A stretch of 64,000 nt of DNA from Sciurus carolinensis (Eukaryota; Chordata; Mammalia; Rodentia; Sciuridae), in NCBI RefSeq assembly GCF_902686445.1, contig NC_062232.1, positions 91,994,932 to 92,058,931 of the forward strand. Reading direction: 5' to 3'. The position numbers were made by a program, and so were the translations under genes. The notes under the pieces were generated by a model. The model did no database searches. It was given only the letters and a program-made list of their open reading frames with translations, and was not told the origin of the DNA. Shown here in pieces: positions 54,831 through 64,000 of the stretch. The first letter of the stretch is position 1; every line of letters begins with the position of its first letter.

Positions 54831-55645
54831 CATGGTAATAAGGCTGAGGTACACCAAGGGGAATGTGTGAAGCAGCAGATTTTCTTGGGTGTGGCCAGTT
54901 TGCGCGCTGAAGGAACATTAAACAACTGGAAAAGAAAGGAAGGTGGGTTAATTTTAATGGTGGTCCAGTTTTCTTAGAATTATTATGTATCATTTTAGGA
55001 ATGGGACTAGGAGACTGGTTTTCTGCCTTGAGAATTGATAACTGAATAAACATGTAAATATTGGTAGTGAGAGGTAAATTCCTATGACGACTCCTGTGAC
55101 CATTGTTAATTTCAGAGATCTTGGGAATGTAAAACATACTTTTGATTTAGCCTGATGTTCTCATCAGGAGGCTGATGCCAAGGGTCTAGATGACCTCTGG
55201 AAGATAGAGTGATTTCCTGGATATTCTCAGCTAACGGGGGACTGGGATAAGGGGAAGCAGCCAGGAGGAGGGCCCATGGTAGGGTGAAAACACTCTGGAT
55301 GGCTTTGGATTCTTGGGTTTCCCGTTCACCTGAGTCCTTTCTGATTCTCATTATCAAACTTGCAGCATGAAGCCAGGGGTATTTGGCATCCACCAATACA
55401 CTCATTGAACTAGAGCTCATGTAACTCAAATTCATGAGCACAAAGCCATGCACTGCAATCTCCAGCGTATACCTGTGGGGCTGAGTCCATGCATAAACCC
55501 TAACCTGATGCCCCATTTTAAGGAGACCACATTTTCTCTTTGACTGTAGTGCAGTTCAACACTGCTGCACAAAAACAGACCATTTACTTTCTTTTATTTC
55601 TTGGCTGTGTCCTGGAAAGATCTTTTATTGGCCATAATTTCTGTT
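54831..55645. other. No recognisable feature; two minus-strand open frames
   Basis: Minus frames of 147 and 134 codons (54694-55137, 55112-55516) run close together. Neither shows a domain, signal peptide or compositional bias that I can defend as coding, and the first extends into the MIR fragment. No repeat named in 54,900-55,640. Confidence 0.4.
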
Positions 55646-55660
55646 AAAATCCCCTTCAAG

Positions 55661-55862
55661 CTGAGTATGGCGTTGCACACTTGTAATCCCAGCAACTCGG
55701 AAGGCTGAGGCGGGAGGTCGCAACTTCAAAGCCAGCCTCTGCAACTTAGTGAGGCCCTAAATAACTTATGGAGAACCTATACCAAAATAAAACATAAAAA
55801 GGACTAGGGATGTGGCTCAGTGGTTAAGCACCCCTGGGTTTCATCCTTAGTACCAAAAAAAA
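55661..55862 (+). mobile_element. B1-dID SINE with perfect 15-bp target duplication
   Basis: CTGAGTATGGCGTTGCACAC, 'gtaatcccagcaactcggaaggctgaggcggg', GGACTAGGGATGTGGCTCAG, 'cccctgggtttcatccttagtacc', A-tail. Flanks aaaatccccttcaag at 55646-55660 and 55863-55877. Confidence 0.95.
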
Positions 55863-56143
55863 AAAATCCCCTTCAAGTTGGAGCCCTCAGAGTAGGACTC
55901 TCTTACACCTAATTTCTGTAGTGTCTATCATCTCATTTCCAATCCTGAGAGTCAGTAGGTATCAAGGAACCAAGATCTTGTGAGGTCTCAGTCATTCATT
56001 CCATGTCTAAATGCTGACACATTAGGCTGCCTCTCTGAGCTTGTTCTTCCATCTTTAATGATCTTCATTCTCCCTTCTCCATGGAGATAGTGGAGCAATC
56101 AAATCATTGAAAACAGATGACTTTGAAAAAGTGGTCCAACATA

Positions 56144-56589
56144 CAGATGGTCCTTGACTTACAATGGGACTATTATCTCATAAGCCCATTGTAAATTGAA
56201 AATATCATGATTCAAAGATGTATTTAATACTCATACATACCAAGTATCGTAGCTTAGCCTAGCCTACTTTAAATGTAGTTAGGATATCTACTTTAACCTA
56301 CAGTTGGGCAAAATCATCTAACAAAAAGCCCAGTTTATAATAAAATGTTGAATGTCTCATATACATTACTGAATACCTGCATAGAAAATTCACTGGCAAC
56401 CGAGGTCTCAATTATTTCCCCTTGTGAATTCATGACTGACTGGGTACTGTAGTTTGTGGTGAGAGTATCATGCACCTTTGCTGCCTAGGAAAAGATATAA
56501 ATTCAAAATTGCAGGTATATGTGTTGCTTTAGCACCATTGTGAAATTGAACTATTGTCAGTCAAACCATCACAAGTCAGGAACAATCTG
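56144..56589. mobile_element. Tigger-like (TcMar) non-autonomous DNA transposon
   Basis: Terminal inverted repeats: left CAGATGGTCCTTGACTTACA, right reverse complement CAGATTGTTCCTGACTTGTG. TA dinucleotides flank both ends (56142-56143 and 56590-56591), the mariner/Tigger target rule. Internal phrases 'tagcttagcctagcctac' and 'gttgggcaaaatcatctaac' fit known mammalian Tigger-derived MITEs. No transposase frame. Confidence 0.88.
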
Positions 56590-56659
56590 TATACAATGGG
56601 GATCACTTCAGATTTTCTCTGGTGAAAGAGCTATATTGGAGGGAAAGAGAAGGTAGTGT

Positions 56660-56855
56660 AAAAGTTAAAAGGAACATTTGCTAAAGTTTAAATTCCTACT
56701 CTTTTCTACTAGCCATGTGGTCTTGGAAAGTTTCTTAATCACACAATTGCCTTTGCTGTGTGAAATGGAAAGACTAATATCAGTACCTACATTGTAGAGT
56801 TGTGGTAAGGAATCAAAAAGATAATATATGTCTGCCCCATAGATAGCACTTTTAT
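56660..56855 (+). mobile_element. MIR SINE, plus orientation
   Basis: 'aattcctactcttttctactagccatgtggtcttggaaagtttcttaatc', 'ctgtgtgaaatggaaagactaatatcagtacctacattgtagagttgtgg'. Confidence 0.87.
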
Positions 56856-56924
56856 GTACTGCCATTTATGTATGGCAGTTATCTTTTAACTTATATTATG
56901 AACCCTTAAACCTCCATAGAGAGG

Positions 56925-57355
56925 TTTGCGTCCTGGCTTAGGCACTTTAGATAACCTAGCCTCTCTAACCATTTTTTGGTGGGGGGGTACCAAGGATTGA
57001 ACTCAGGGCACTCGACCACTGAGCCACATCCCCAGCCCTATTTTGTATTTTATTTAGAGACAGGATTTCATTAAGTTACTTAGCCTCTTGTTTTTGCTAA
57101 GGCTGGCTTTGAACTTGTGATACTCCTGCCTCAACCTTCCTAACTGCTGGGATTACAGTCATGCACCACTGTGCCTGGCCCACTTAGCATCTCTAAGTCT
57201 CAGTATCTCAGTTTCTTCACTTGTGCAGTGGGGACAATAGTGATAGTTAACAATTAGTTATTTATTTATTTTTTTTAAGAATAGACAAGATGATTCCTGC
57301 AAAGCTTTTAGGATATTGTCTGGAACATAGATAGGCTTAATAAGGTATTGCTGGT
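56925..57355 (+). mobile_element. MIR SINE split by a B1-dID
   Basis: Left: 'gtcctggcttaggcactttagataacctagcc'. Right: 'ctaagtctcagtatctcagtttcttcacttgtgcagtggggacaatagtg', 'gatgattcctgcaaagcttttaggatattgtctggaacatagatag'. The repeat was whole before the SINE landed. Confidence 0.85.
56969..57182 (-). mobile_element. B1-dID SINE, minus
   Basis: 'gtaccaaggattgaactcagg', 'gaccactgagccacatccccagccc', GAGACAGGATTTCATTAAGT, 'ctgctgggattacagtcatgcaccactg'. Flanks cctagcctctctaa (56955-56968) and cttagcatctctaa (57183-57196), two mismatches, so an older insertion. Confidence 0.93.
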
Positions 57356-57399
57356 AATCGGTTGCCATGCTTCATGAAACTGTAGGTTCTTTTACCCCA

Positions 57400-58100
57400 G
57401 CTTCTTAGTGTCCAGGCCACCTTTGGGTCTACCTCCCACCCCAGTAGAGATTTCTGATACCCGTGAGGTATACTTTATTTGAAGTGACCAGAGGAGATGG
57501 CCTCTTGCATGGGGAGCTTCTGAGACTGAGGGCTTCATACAAAAACACTGCACAGTGTACACAGGCTGCTTCTGAATAACAGCTGATTCTCTGAGCCTGA
57601 AAATGGTTCACATGGTGACAAAAATGGGGACAAAGCAGACCCGGCTTAGCAACTCCCACAGGAGCCTGGCCCCACGCAGCATGAATTTCTGTGAGTTGCC
57701 CCCTCTCCTGCACACACCTCCCGATCAGCCCTGCCAGCCATGTATTCCCTTCTGGCATTCCTCCAAGACAACCGGCTGGAGAGCCCTTTGTCTCCTCTCC
57801 ACGTAATCCATCGAGTACGGCAACCAGATGCTGCCATAGTGACAATTCCTACTTGATCAATAGAGCTGGGAATTGAGCCCTGGTGACAGGGCCTGCCTTG
57901 AGGGGGCCACCTCCCAGGGCATCACCTGCCTCAGCCTGGTGACCAAGCAACCTGCCCTGCCCATCATTGGCTGCATACCAACCTCTATCCTTTCTCTATA
58001 CATTAATCTTTGCATATTGGGGCCCAAAAGCAAATTCTGCCTTTATTGGGTTTCACAATGTCTCTACCTTACTTTGGGCCCTTAGTACTTCTGAATGATC
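57400..58100. other. GC-richer, repeat-free segment; no gene recognised
   Basis: 57,430-57,960 is visibly richer in GC than its surroundings and free of repeats I can name. It holds a 138-codon minus frame (57429-57845) and overlapping plus frames (57603-57806, 57691-57876); none resembles a known family. Could be a conserved non-coding element or an exon of an unknown transcript. Confidence 0.35.
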
Positions 58101-58117
58101 TATTATTATTGTTGATG

Positions 58118-58279
58118 CTGATTTTAGTGTTACAAATAGCAGTAATAATAACTAACATTTATTGAGTGCTTATTGTGTGCTAAGCACCATGCTAAATATT
58201 ACCATGTATTATCTCATTTAATAGTCACAAAATCCAGTGAGGTAGGCATAATTATTATTTCTATTTTACAGAAGAGGAA
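58118..58279 (-). mobile_element. MIR SINE, minus (first of a pair)
   Basis: 'aataataactaacatttattgagtgcttattgtgtgctaagcaccatgctaaatatt', 'atctcatttaatagtcac', 'gtgaggtaggcataattattatttctattttacagaagagg'. Confidence 0.93.
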
Positions 58280-58412
58280 TAATAATAATAATAGCAGTTA
58301 AACTTATCTTGAGTGCTTACTGTATACTAGGTACTATGCTAACTGCTTTATACATATTTTCTCACTTAATCTTCATAATAACCTTATGAAGTAGGCACTA
58401 TTATCACTTTAT
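58280..58412 (-). mobile_element. MIR SINE, minus (second of a pair)
   Basis: Same family and strand begins again: 'taataatagcagttaaacttatcttgagtgcttactgtatactaggtactatgctaactgc', 'ctcacttaatcttcataataaccttatgaagtaggcactattatc'. Two head-to-tail MIR 3' parts, joined by an (AAT)n patch. Confidence 0.92.
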
Positions 58413-58713
58413 TACTACTAGAAATATCTGTATGGCCTGAGGAGTAAGGTCCCAGACAGGAAGCTGGATACCTGTAGAATATTCAGAAAAGATTGAATGA
58501 CCCAAAGGGACTTTGGATATACTTTGACAGCAAGTCCTTCCTCAATACCCTTTCTACCACCCCATCACATGCTTGGGTACAGTAGATATTGCTCATTCTG
58601 AATCCTGCTGGGCCCTTGACCATGACTGGAGATAGGAGGGCCATATTGCCCTTATTTGCTAGTGGCTGAGGGGGAGTGCTGCAGCCTGCCCACCTGAGAT
58701 TGTTTTGGAAGTA
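58413..58713. other. No recognisable feature
   Basis: About 300 bp. The minus frames here (58483-58788, 58659-58886) partly overlap a DNA transposon and are chance. Confidence 0.45.
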
Positions 58714-58715
58714 TA

Positions 58716-58928
58716 GGTCAAGTATCCATAATCCAAAAATCCTAAATTCAAAATGCTCCAAAATCCAAAACATTTTGAGAGTTGACATGATGCTAATGTG
58801 ATGCTCAAAAGGTTTTGGATGATTTTTGGATTTTGGATTTTCAGATTAGAGATACTCAACTGGTAGAGTCTATGCAAATATTCCAAAATCCAAAAATCTC
58901 TGCATTTTGAATAAGGATACTCAGCCTG
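58716..58928. mobile_element. TcMar-type MITE with inverted ends
   Basis: Left end 'ggtcaagtatccataatccaaaaa', right end in reverse complement 'caggctgagtatccttattcaaaa'. TA on both sides (58714-58715, 58929-58930). Internal 'aatattccaaaatccaaaaatc' and 'ttttggatttt' palindromes can fold into a long hairpin. Resembles the well-known mammalian mariner-like MITEs of this shape. Confidence 0.82.
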
Positions 58929-59089
58929 TAACTGAAATCAGGTTAGAGTTGCGGCATGGTGGAAGGTATAAGTAAAAGTTATTATTCTTTGCCTGAAATT
59001 TTAGGTTTTCTACTATATTGCTGTAAATGACTATAACATACATCTCCAACAGTGGTTACCTCACACAGACCCCATACCACAGCCAGCGT

Positions 59090-59213
59090 GATGTTCCCAT
59101 CTTGTGAAAACATCTTTTTCACAAATTCGCATGCCTTTGCTCATAGTGTTCTTCTCCTGGGCTTCTCCAGAAATCCTTCTCAGACCATCTCACTTCTTTA
59201 TTCCTTTATTCTT
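59090..59213 (+). mobile_element. Possible L2 fragment, plus
   Basis: 'cgcatgcctttgctcatagtgttcttctcctgggcttctccagaaatcc' recalls the L2 3' region. Weak. Confidence 0.4.
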
Positions 59214-59215
59214 TC

Positions 59216-59990
59216 ATCCCAAGGACAGATTTTGATCATCTATTATATACTAGGCACTGTGGTAGGCACTTAGAATATAATTTTAAGCAAAAGAGACATA
59301 AGTCCTGCCCTCATGATGTTCACAGTCAAGCAGAGAAGACAGATATTAAATAGACAAATCCAGACATATATAATTTTAAATTCTAATAAGTGCTGGGAAG
59401 GAAAAGAACTGAGAGACCAAATGAGATCTGGGGAATCATGAAGAAGGGCCCTTCTGGGGGGAAATGATTCTAAGCTGAGACCTGAAAAATAAAGTAGTCC
59501 ATGTATAGCTTGTCCTGAGACTGAGGTGGAGGCTTGCATATTCATGTGACTAAAGAGAGTGAATCAGGGGGAAAGTGAGTCTTAGTGAAGTTGGATTCTA
59601 TGAAGCACCTTCCTGGCTCTGGAAGTGAGTTTATGCTGAATGCAGCAGGAAGCTACTGAAGAGCTCAAGTGTAGAGTCAAAATAATGTAATTTATACTTT
59701 GAAAATGTCACACTGGCTGCTATATAAAGTTGAACTGAAGAATCCAAGAAGAGAAAGAGGGGCAAATTAGGAGGCCATGACAGTCATCCAGGAAGAGAAA
59801 TGCTGGTGATTTAGACTAGGGGTGGCAGTGGCCATGAAGATAAGTGAGTAGATTCAGGATACGCTTTTGAGCTAGAATAAAAAATGACTTACTAATGGAC
59901 TACATATAGAACTGAAGGGAAGGAGGGATCAAGAAAGACTTCCATACTTCTGGCTTGAGCAAATTAATGGATGATAGTCTACCTCATATG
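59216..59990 (-). mobile_element. L2 LINE, minus orientation, long copy
   Basis: 'atctattatatactaggcactgtggtaggcac', 'gtcctgccctcatgatgttcacagtc', 'agctgagacctgaaaaat', 'gctactgaagagc', 'atgtcacactggctgctatat', 'attaggaggccatgacagtcatccaggaagagaaatgctggtg', 'aagaaagacttccatacttctggcttgagcaaatt'. Collinear over about 770 bp. Confidence 0.92.
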
Positions 59991-60120
59991 CATGGGGATA
60001 TATCCTGAAGCAGATTCAGGATTTAGCTTTCTTATGCCACATTTGTTTATGATGCTCATTTAGCATCTATACTATCCTATACCATATCATCTTGTTTTGA
60101 TACGGTATCAAATGGGAATG
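59991..60120. other. No recognisable feature
   Basis: Short AT-rich spacer between L2 pieces. Confidence 0.4.
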
Positions 60121-60129
60121 TATTTATTG

Positions 60130-60240
60130 TCTTTCTAGGTAGTTTTTAAACTCCTTGAGGTCACTATGTCTTACACATCTCCATAACCTCTATCCCTAAA
60201 GCACCCAAAATGTGATGCATTGAATGCTGACTAATTAACT
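60130..60240 (+). mobile_element. L2 LINE 3' end fragment, plus
   Basis: 'taaactccttgaggtcactatgtcttacacatctccataacctctatccctaaagcacc' and 'gaatgctgactaatta' match the L2 3' terminus. Confidence 0.65.
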
Positions 60241-60744
60241 ATGGGAAGGAATTCCTTTCTCTTTCAACTTTACTTTTCTCATGTGCCCATGGGAATGGCT
60301 CTGGATTAAGCTTTAAAAAAAACAAATAGGACACACACACAGATATGTGTGCTTTGATACTGACTTTGAACTTTATTTAATCTTTAATAGCCTTTTGAAA
60401 AATTGCTGCCATATCCACATGACGCACAGGGCACACTTAACTTTGGTCTGCAGAACATCCTTCAGCAGTGCAGTGAAAGCTATGTGATCATAGAAAAAAT
60501 GATCTCTTGGGAATGTGTAGGCTAACTCAGGATGGGCAGAGCGGAAGACCTGAAGTGTCCCAAGGGTCTGAGTTTTCAGATGGGTGTGGAGCTTCATGGC
60601 CATGGGTTCCAATATGTGCACCTGGACTCACATACCATGGATAGCATACTATGGAATCTTAGATTTGGTCACAAAATATAGTTCAGTTAGCATGCCCAAA
60701 TGAAACAAAATAAAACAAAAAGGTGCTTTATGGCAGTTTTTATG
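60241..60744. other. No recognisable feature
   Basis: About 500 bp. The 82-codon minus frame at 60373-60621 is unrecognised. A short CA run lies near 60,335. Confidence 0.45.
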
Positions 60745-60895
60745 CAATTCCTACAGAGGTTCTGCAGAGAATTCTCTGATTCTGAAGTTCTGAGGTGGGA
60801 GCCCAGTAATCTGTGTTTTTATAAGCATCCTACAGAATTCTGATGCAGGTGACCCATGTATCACACTTTTAAATATCCTGACTTCACTGCTCAGC
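60745..60895 (+). mobile_element. MER5A-like hAT DNA transposon fossil
   Basis: 'gattctgaagttctgaggtgggagcccagtaatctgtgtttttataagcatcctacagaattctgatgcaggtgac' follows MER5A closely; the last part (ATCACACTTTTAAATATCCT) is the decayed end. Confidence 0.78.
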
Positions 60896-61960
60896 CCTGG
60901 AACTGAAATCAGGTACAGCCAGATCCTTGGGTACAACCTAGCTCATCTTTGCTCCCTCCTTAAGGGAAAGTAGTTATTCCCAGGAACCCAAGGTACTTCC
61001 ACATGTAGTTGTAGACATGCATAGACATCCAGGGATGAATCACTAAAAGTCAGGTATAACAATGCTTATAACCACAGTGGGAAAGGCCAGGAGGTCAGAC
61101 TCTGTAACAAACACTGTAGGTCCATTAGGGAAGGCTAACACAGTGTGTGGTAGGATTTGTAGAAGCAACACTGCTCAGCAGCTCCAAACTGCAGGTTGCT
61201 TTTTAGAGGAACTGAGTTGGGCCTTGCCTTGCACTCTAGCTCACAACCAGAGGTGTTAGAGGGTAATGAACATGAATTTGTCCTCTTGGTGGGATGAAGG
61301 ATAGTTAGCAGTTCCCCATCTCCAGGTTCACACTGTAGGAACTCTGATCTTGGTTTGGTCAGCTCAGTTTCCAACCTAACCAAACTTTGCTCTGTCTCCA
61401 TCACCAATGGTCTGGATATCATGGAGACCAACTTATTCCAAGCGTCCAGCGGGTTAACTCTAAGCAGCTCCATCATCATGGCCCCCTATCTCCTTGGCTT
61501 CCACCTCTTGTGGTGGGGACCTAAGATTGACTTGGTCATCGGTTGCAGAACACATGGCCTACATCAGTGGAGAACAAGGGATCCACTTCACTTCCTATTT
61601 TCCAAGGCCACCAAAGGGAACCTGCAGGCAATACTCATTTCCAGTGCTATCATCCTTGGTCCTGACTGTAACTTCTTCCACTCCCAAATTGGGAATTGAC
61701 TGGCTCTTGGTGAGAATTAGTACTTCCTAATTGGTTTGAACTCTGGGACAACTTCACACCAATGATTTCCTTCCAAAGAGATCTCTTCAGAATTTTGAGA
61801 CCTCTCAATTTCATCCCTGTACATGTTTGTGCTTTCTCTTCACACTCCATCCTCTCTCCCAGGCTTTGCATCTGTGCCCTTTGAGACCTATGTTGCACAT
61901 CAACAAATTCCCCTGGCCCTTCACCCTCTTGCAATATATTCTACATCTGCACATTACAGT
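60896..61960. other. Unassigned segment with opposed 114-codon open frames
   Basis: 61135-61479 (minus) and 61355-61699 (plus) are both 114 codons and overlap by 125 bp. A further minus frame spans 61650-61934. None has a domain I recognise. GC is near average and there is no repeat I can name. Confidence 0.35.
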
Positions 61961-61964
61961 GCTG

Positions 61965-62110
61965 GCTACATGCTCACATTACCTGGGGAGCTTTTTAACA
62001 AGATCTGATGCCTGGACCCCATCTCCAGAGATTCTAATTCAGTTGGCCTGCAGAGGAGCCTGGCTTCTTACTGTTTTGGAGCTGCTCCAGTTGGTAATAA
62101 TGGAGTATGT
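61965..62110 (+). mobile_element. hAT-Charlie-type MITE fossil (MER20/MER58-like)
   Basis: 'cacattacctggggagctttttaacaagatctgatgcctggaccccatctccagagattctaattcagttggcctg' fits this group of non-autonomous hAT elements; family not decided. Confidence 0.75.
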
Positions 62111-62636
62111 AGTCAGGTTTTTACACCACTGATACCTCCTTGCCTTAACTGACACATCGATTTTCCTGAAGTTTTATCAAGCGTAGGCTGCTCATAGTGC
62201 TGGATTCCATGTTCCACAGAGCTGGCGGGTGATGTCTACACTCCTGTTTCCCCAGCACTTTTTTCAAGCCTTACATGTCTATCCTAACAACAAAGTTAAC
62301 AAAAAACAACCCAGCAAATAACAGACTTAAATACAAAGTAGTTTATTGTCTTAAAATAATTGTTTCAAAAACAAAATTAAAGAAATGCTTCTTTGAGGCA
62401 CATGCTATCTATACTGCCTGCTGTTCTCTCTTATCAGCTCTTGCCTTTCTCATCCAATTGCACTTTTCTGGGACTTTTTTCTTATTTAGGTAATGTAGTA
62501 TTTTATTTATTCTGTCTATTAATAAGAAATATTGGAAAATGTTTACAATATTATTTGAACTTTACCTAGGAGAAGATGAACTTTGATTTTTTTTTTTTTT
62601 TACATTTCAATACTTGGCATTAATAAGAGAAAATAG
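62111..62636. other. No recognisable feature
   Basis: About 520 bp, AT-rich to the right, with a T-run near 62,587-62,602. No coding frame of note. Confidence 0.45.
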
Positions 62637-62850
62637 TTGCTGGGTGCGGTGGCACATGCCTATAATCCCAGCAGCTTGGGAGATTGAGGCAGGAGGATCA
62701 TGAGTTCAAAGCCAGTCTCAGCAACTTAGTGAGGACCTAAGCAACTCAGTGAGATCCTGTCTCTAAATAAAAAATTAAAAAGGCTAGGGATGTTGCTCAG
62801 TGGTTTAGTGCCACTGGATTTAATACCCAGTACCAATAAAGAAACAAAAA
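62637..62850 (+). mobile_element. B1-dID SINE
   Basis: TTGCTGGGTGCGGTGGCACA, 'gggagattgaggcaggaggatcatg', 'tcagtgagatcctgtctctaaataaaa', GGCTAGGGATGTTGCTCAGT, 'ggatttaatacccagtacc'. Complete order. Confidence 0.94.
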
Positions 62851-63537
62851 AACATATTGTGCTTGATGTTAGCATGTTTACACACAACTCAATTTTTAAT
62901 GTAAAGTTCTTGGGCTGCAAGAAAGAACATTTGGTTTACCTCACTAACAGGATTATCTCTTAATGCTGGGATGGCCTTTTTAGGTATTTCTTCTGCCGTT
63001 GATTTTTAACATAGTTGAATGTGATTGTATGAATGGAGTTGAGTGGAAAAATACTCATCATGTTAATTCTAAATAAGAGTGCATAACCAATTACTATAAT
63101 AATAAGTAGTACATAACCACTTACTTATAGTAAGATGTAGATAGGTAATGTAACTGCCCAATATTTTTTGAGGTTGATAGATTTAGCCAAAGGATTTTAG
63201 CCATGATTCTGGAATAAAAGCCCACACAAGACAAAGTATGAAGCCAAATTGGGAGCTTAAGCAAAGAACAAGGCCCAAAATCGCTCTTTGTGGCAATGGC
63301 ATTTTCCACCATTTTCCTTGTGACTTTGGCCAGTGTCAGCACTGAGTTCTTTGCATAAGTGCAGGCTGGTGAGCCACAGTGAAAGGAGATAGAGGCAAAC
63401 TTAAGGGAAAGGCAGAGGGCTAGGCACAAGTGCACTACTCCTGGACTTTTAATATTTGGTTTCTCCACTATAAGTCATGTTTTTATCCTAGGTTTAGTGC
63501 TCCAGTGGATAATCCATCCAACATTCTTGACTCAGGA
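62851..63537. other. No recognisable feature
   Basis: About 690 bp. The 115-codon minus frame at 63121-63468 has no resemblance to known proteins. No repeat named. Confidence 0.45.
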
Positions 63538-64000
63538 TTCCTTTATTCCTTTCACAAATATCTATGGCATGCCTACATATCTGGGACTGTTGTAGGTGCT
63601 AGGCATATGGCAATGAACAAATGTACAAAAATCCCTGCCCTTGAAGCTTAAGATCAGGATGCTTAAGGGAGATAATCAACCAATCAACAAATAAACAAAC
63701 ACTTAAGGATAGTACTTAGGATGTGAAATGACATAATAAATAGAATAATAAAAACTTGAGATAGGGAATGCTGGGAGAGGGGGGTCTGTTTTAAATATGA
63801 GGGAAGGAATTTCGAAAAGGGCAGCCTTCTCTGACATACCAAGATCAGTGTCTTGTTGGAGAGGGTTATAACAGAGAAAAACATGTGCATATGTCCTGAC
63901 ACAGGCAGGTATCTGGCCACAAGAGGCAAGTCTAGCTGAATCCGATATTCAAGAGGAGGTCTCGCAGCTTACAAGGGGATATATCTAATTGGGCCTTGTA
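63538..64000 (-). mobile_element. L2 LINE, minus orientation, running off the right edge
   Basis: 'tttattcctttcacaaatatctatggcatgcctacat', 'gttgtaggtgctaggcatatggcaatgaacaaatg', 'aatccctgcccttgaagcttaag', 'gcagccttctctgacatacc' and, at the very end, 'gggccttgta', the L2 order in reverse complement. Confidence 0.88.

Noticed and set aside
54694..55516. Neighbouring 147- and 134-codon minus frames as one split gene
   Set aside because: Different reading frames, no splice signals I could defend, no recognisable domain, and the first runs into a MIR fragment.

Overview
The window is mammalian nuclear DNA from a rodent, most probably a squirrel or close relative (Sciuridae). The evidence is the SINE population. 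About 15 copies are tRNA-derived ID elements, about 10 are a longer tRNA-type variant with an A/T-rich 3' extension, and about 15 are B1-dID hybrids (a 7SL-derived B1 half joined to a degenerate ID half). This mixture is known from sciurid-related rodents. MIR, L2, old L1, MaLR-type LTRs and DNA-transposon fossils, common to all placental mammals, lie underneath. No intact protein-coding gene, bona fide tRNA or rRNA gene, or CRISPR-like structure was found. Nearly all open frames are chance frames in AT-rich or repeat DNA.

Layout. 1-600: RPL21 processed pseudogene cut by an ID SINE, running off the left edge. 600-7,000: L2, MIR, paired SINEs and an LTR nested in a MIR. 7,000-16,800: long plus-strand remnants of old L1 elements, interrupted by SINEs and one MaLR-type LTR. 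16,800-28,900: L2, MIR, minus-strand L1 and two more LTRs among single-copy-like DNA. 29,100-33,100: another plus-strand L1 block, itself hit by an LTR, a short young L1 tail and SINEs. 33,100-41,150: the densest repeat zone, with about 14 SINEs, a complete solo LTR, L1 pieces in both orientations and a probable ERVL-MaLR internal relic. 41,150-64,000: more open, intron-like DNA with MIR, L2 and DNA-transposon fossils.

The only region that looks like a cellular gene regulatory element is a CpG-rich block at about 44,280-44,720. It is a good candidate promoter/first exon, with a possible weak splice donor after 44,604. Just upstream is a short open segment with splice-like borders (44,080-44,143). 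I could not name the gene. If it is transcribed on the plus strand, the rest of the window would be first intron, which fits the absence of coding sequence there.

The most informative structures are insertion histories readable from target-site duplications: SINE inside pseudogene, LTR inside MIR, LTR inside L1, SINE inside SINE, two SINEs at the same site, and a solo LTR with a perfect 5-bp duplication. I found no convincing new biological system. Repeat family names come from remembered consensus patterns and were not checked with software.
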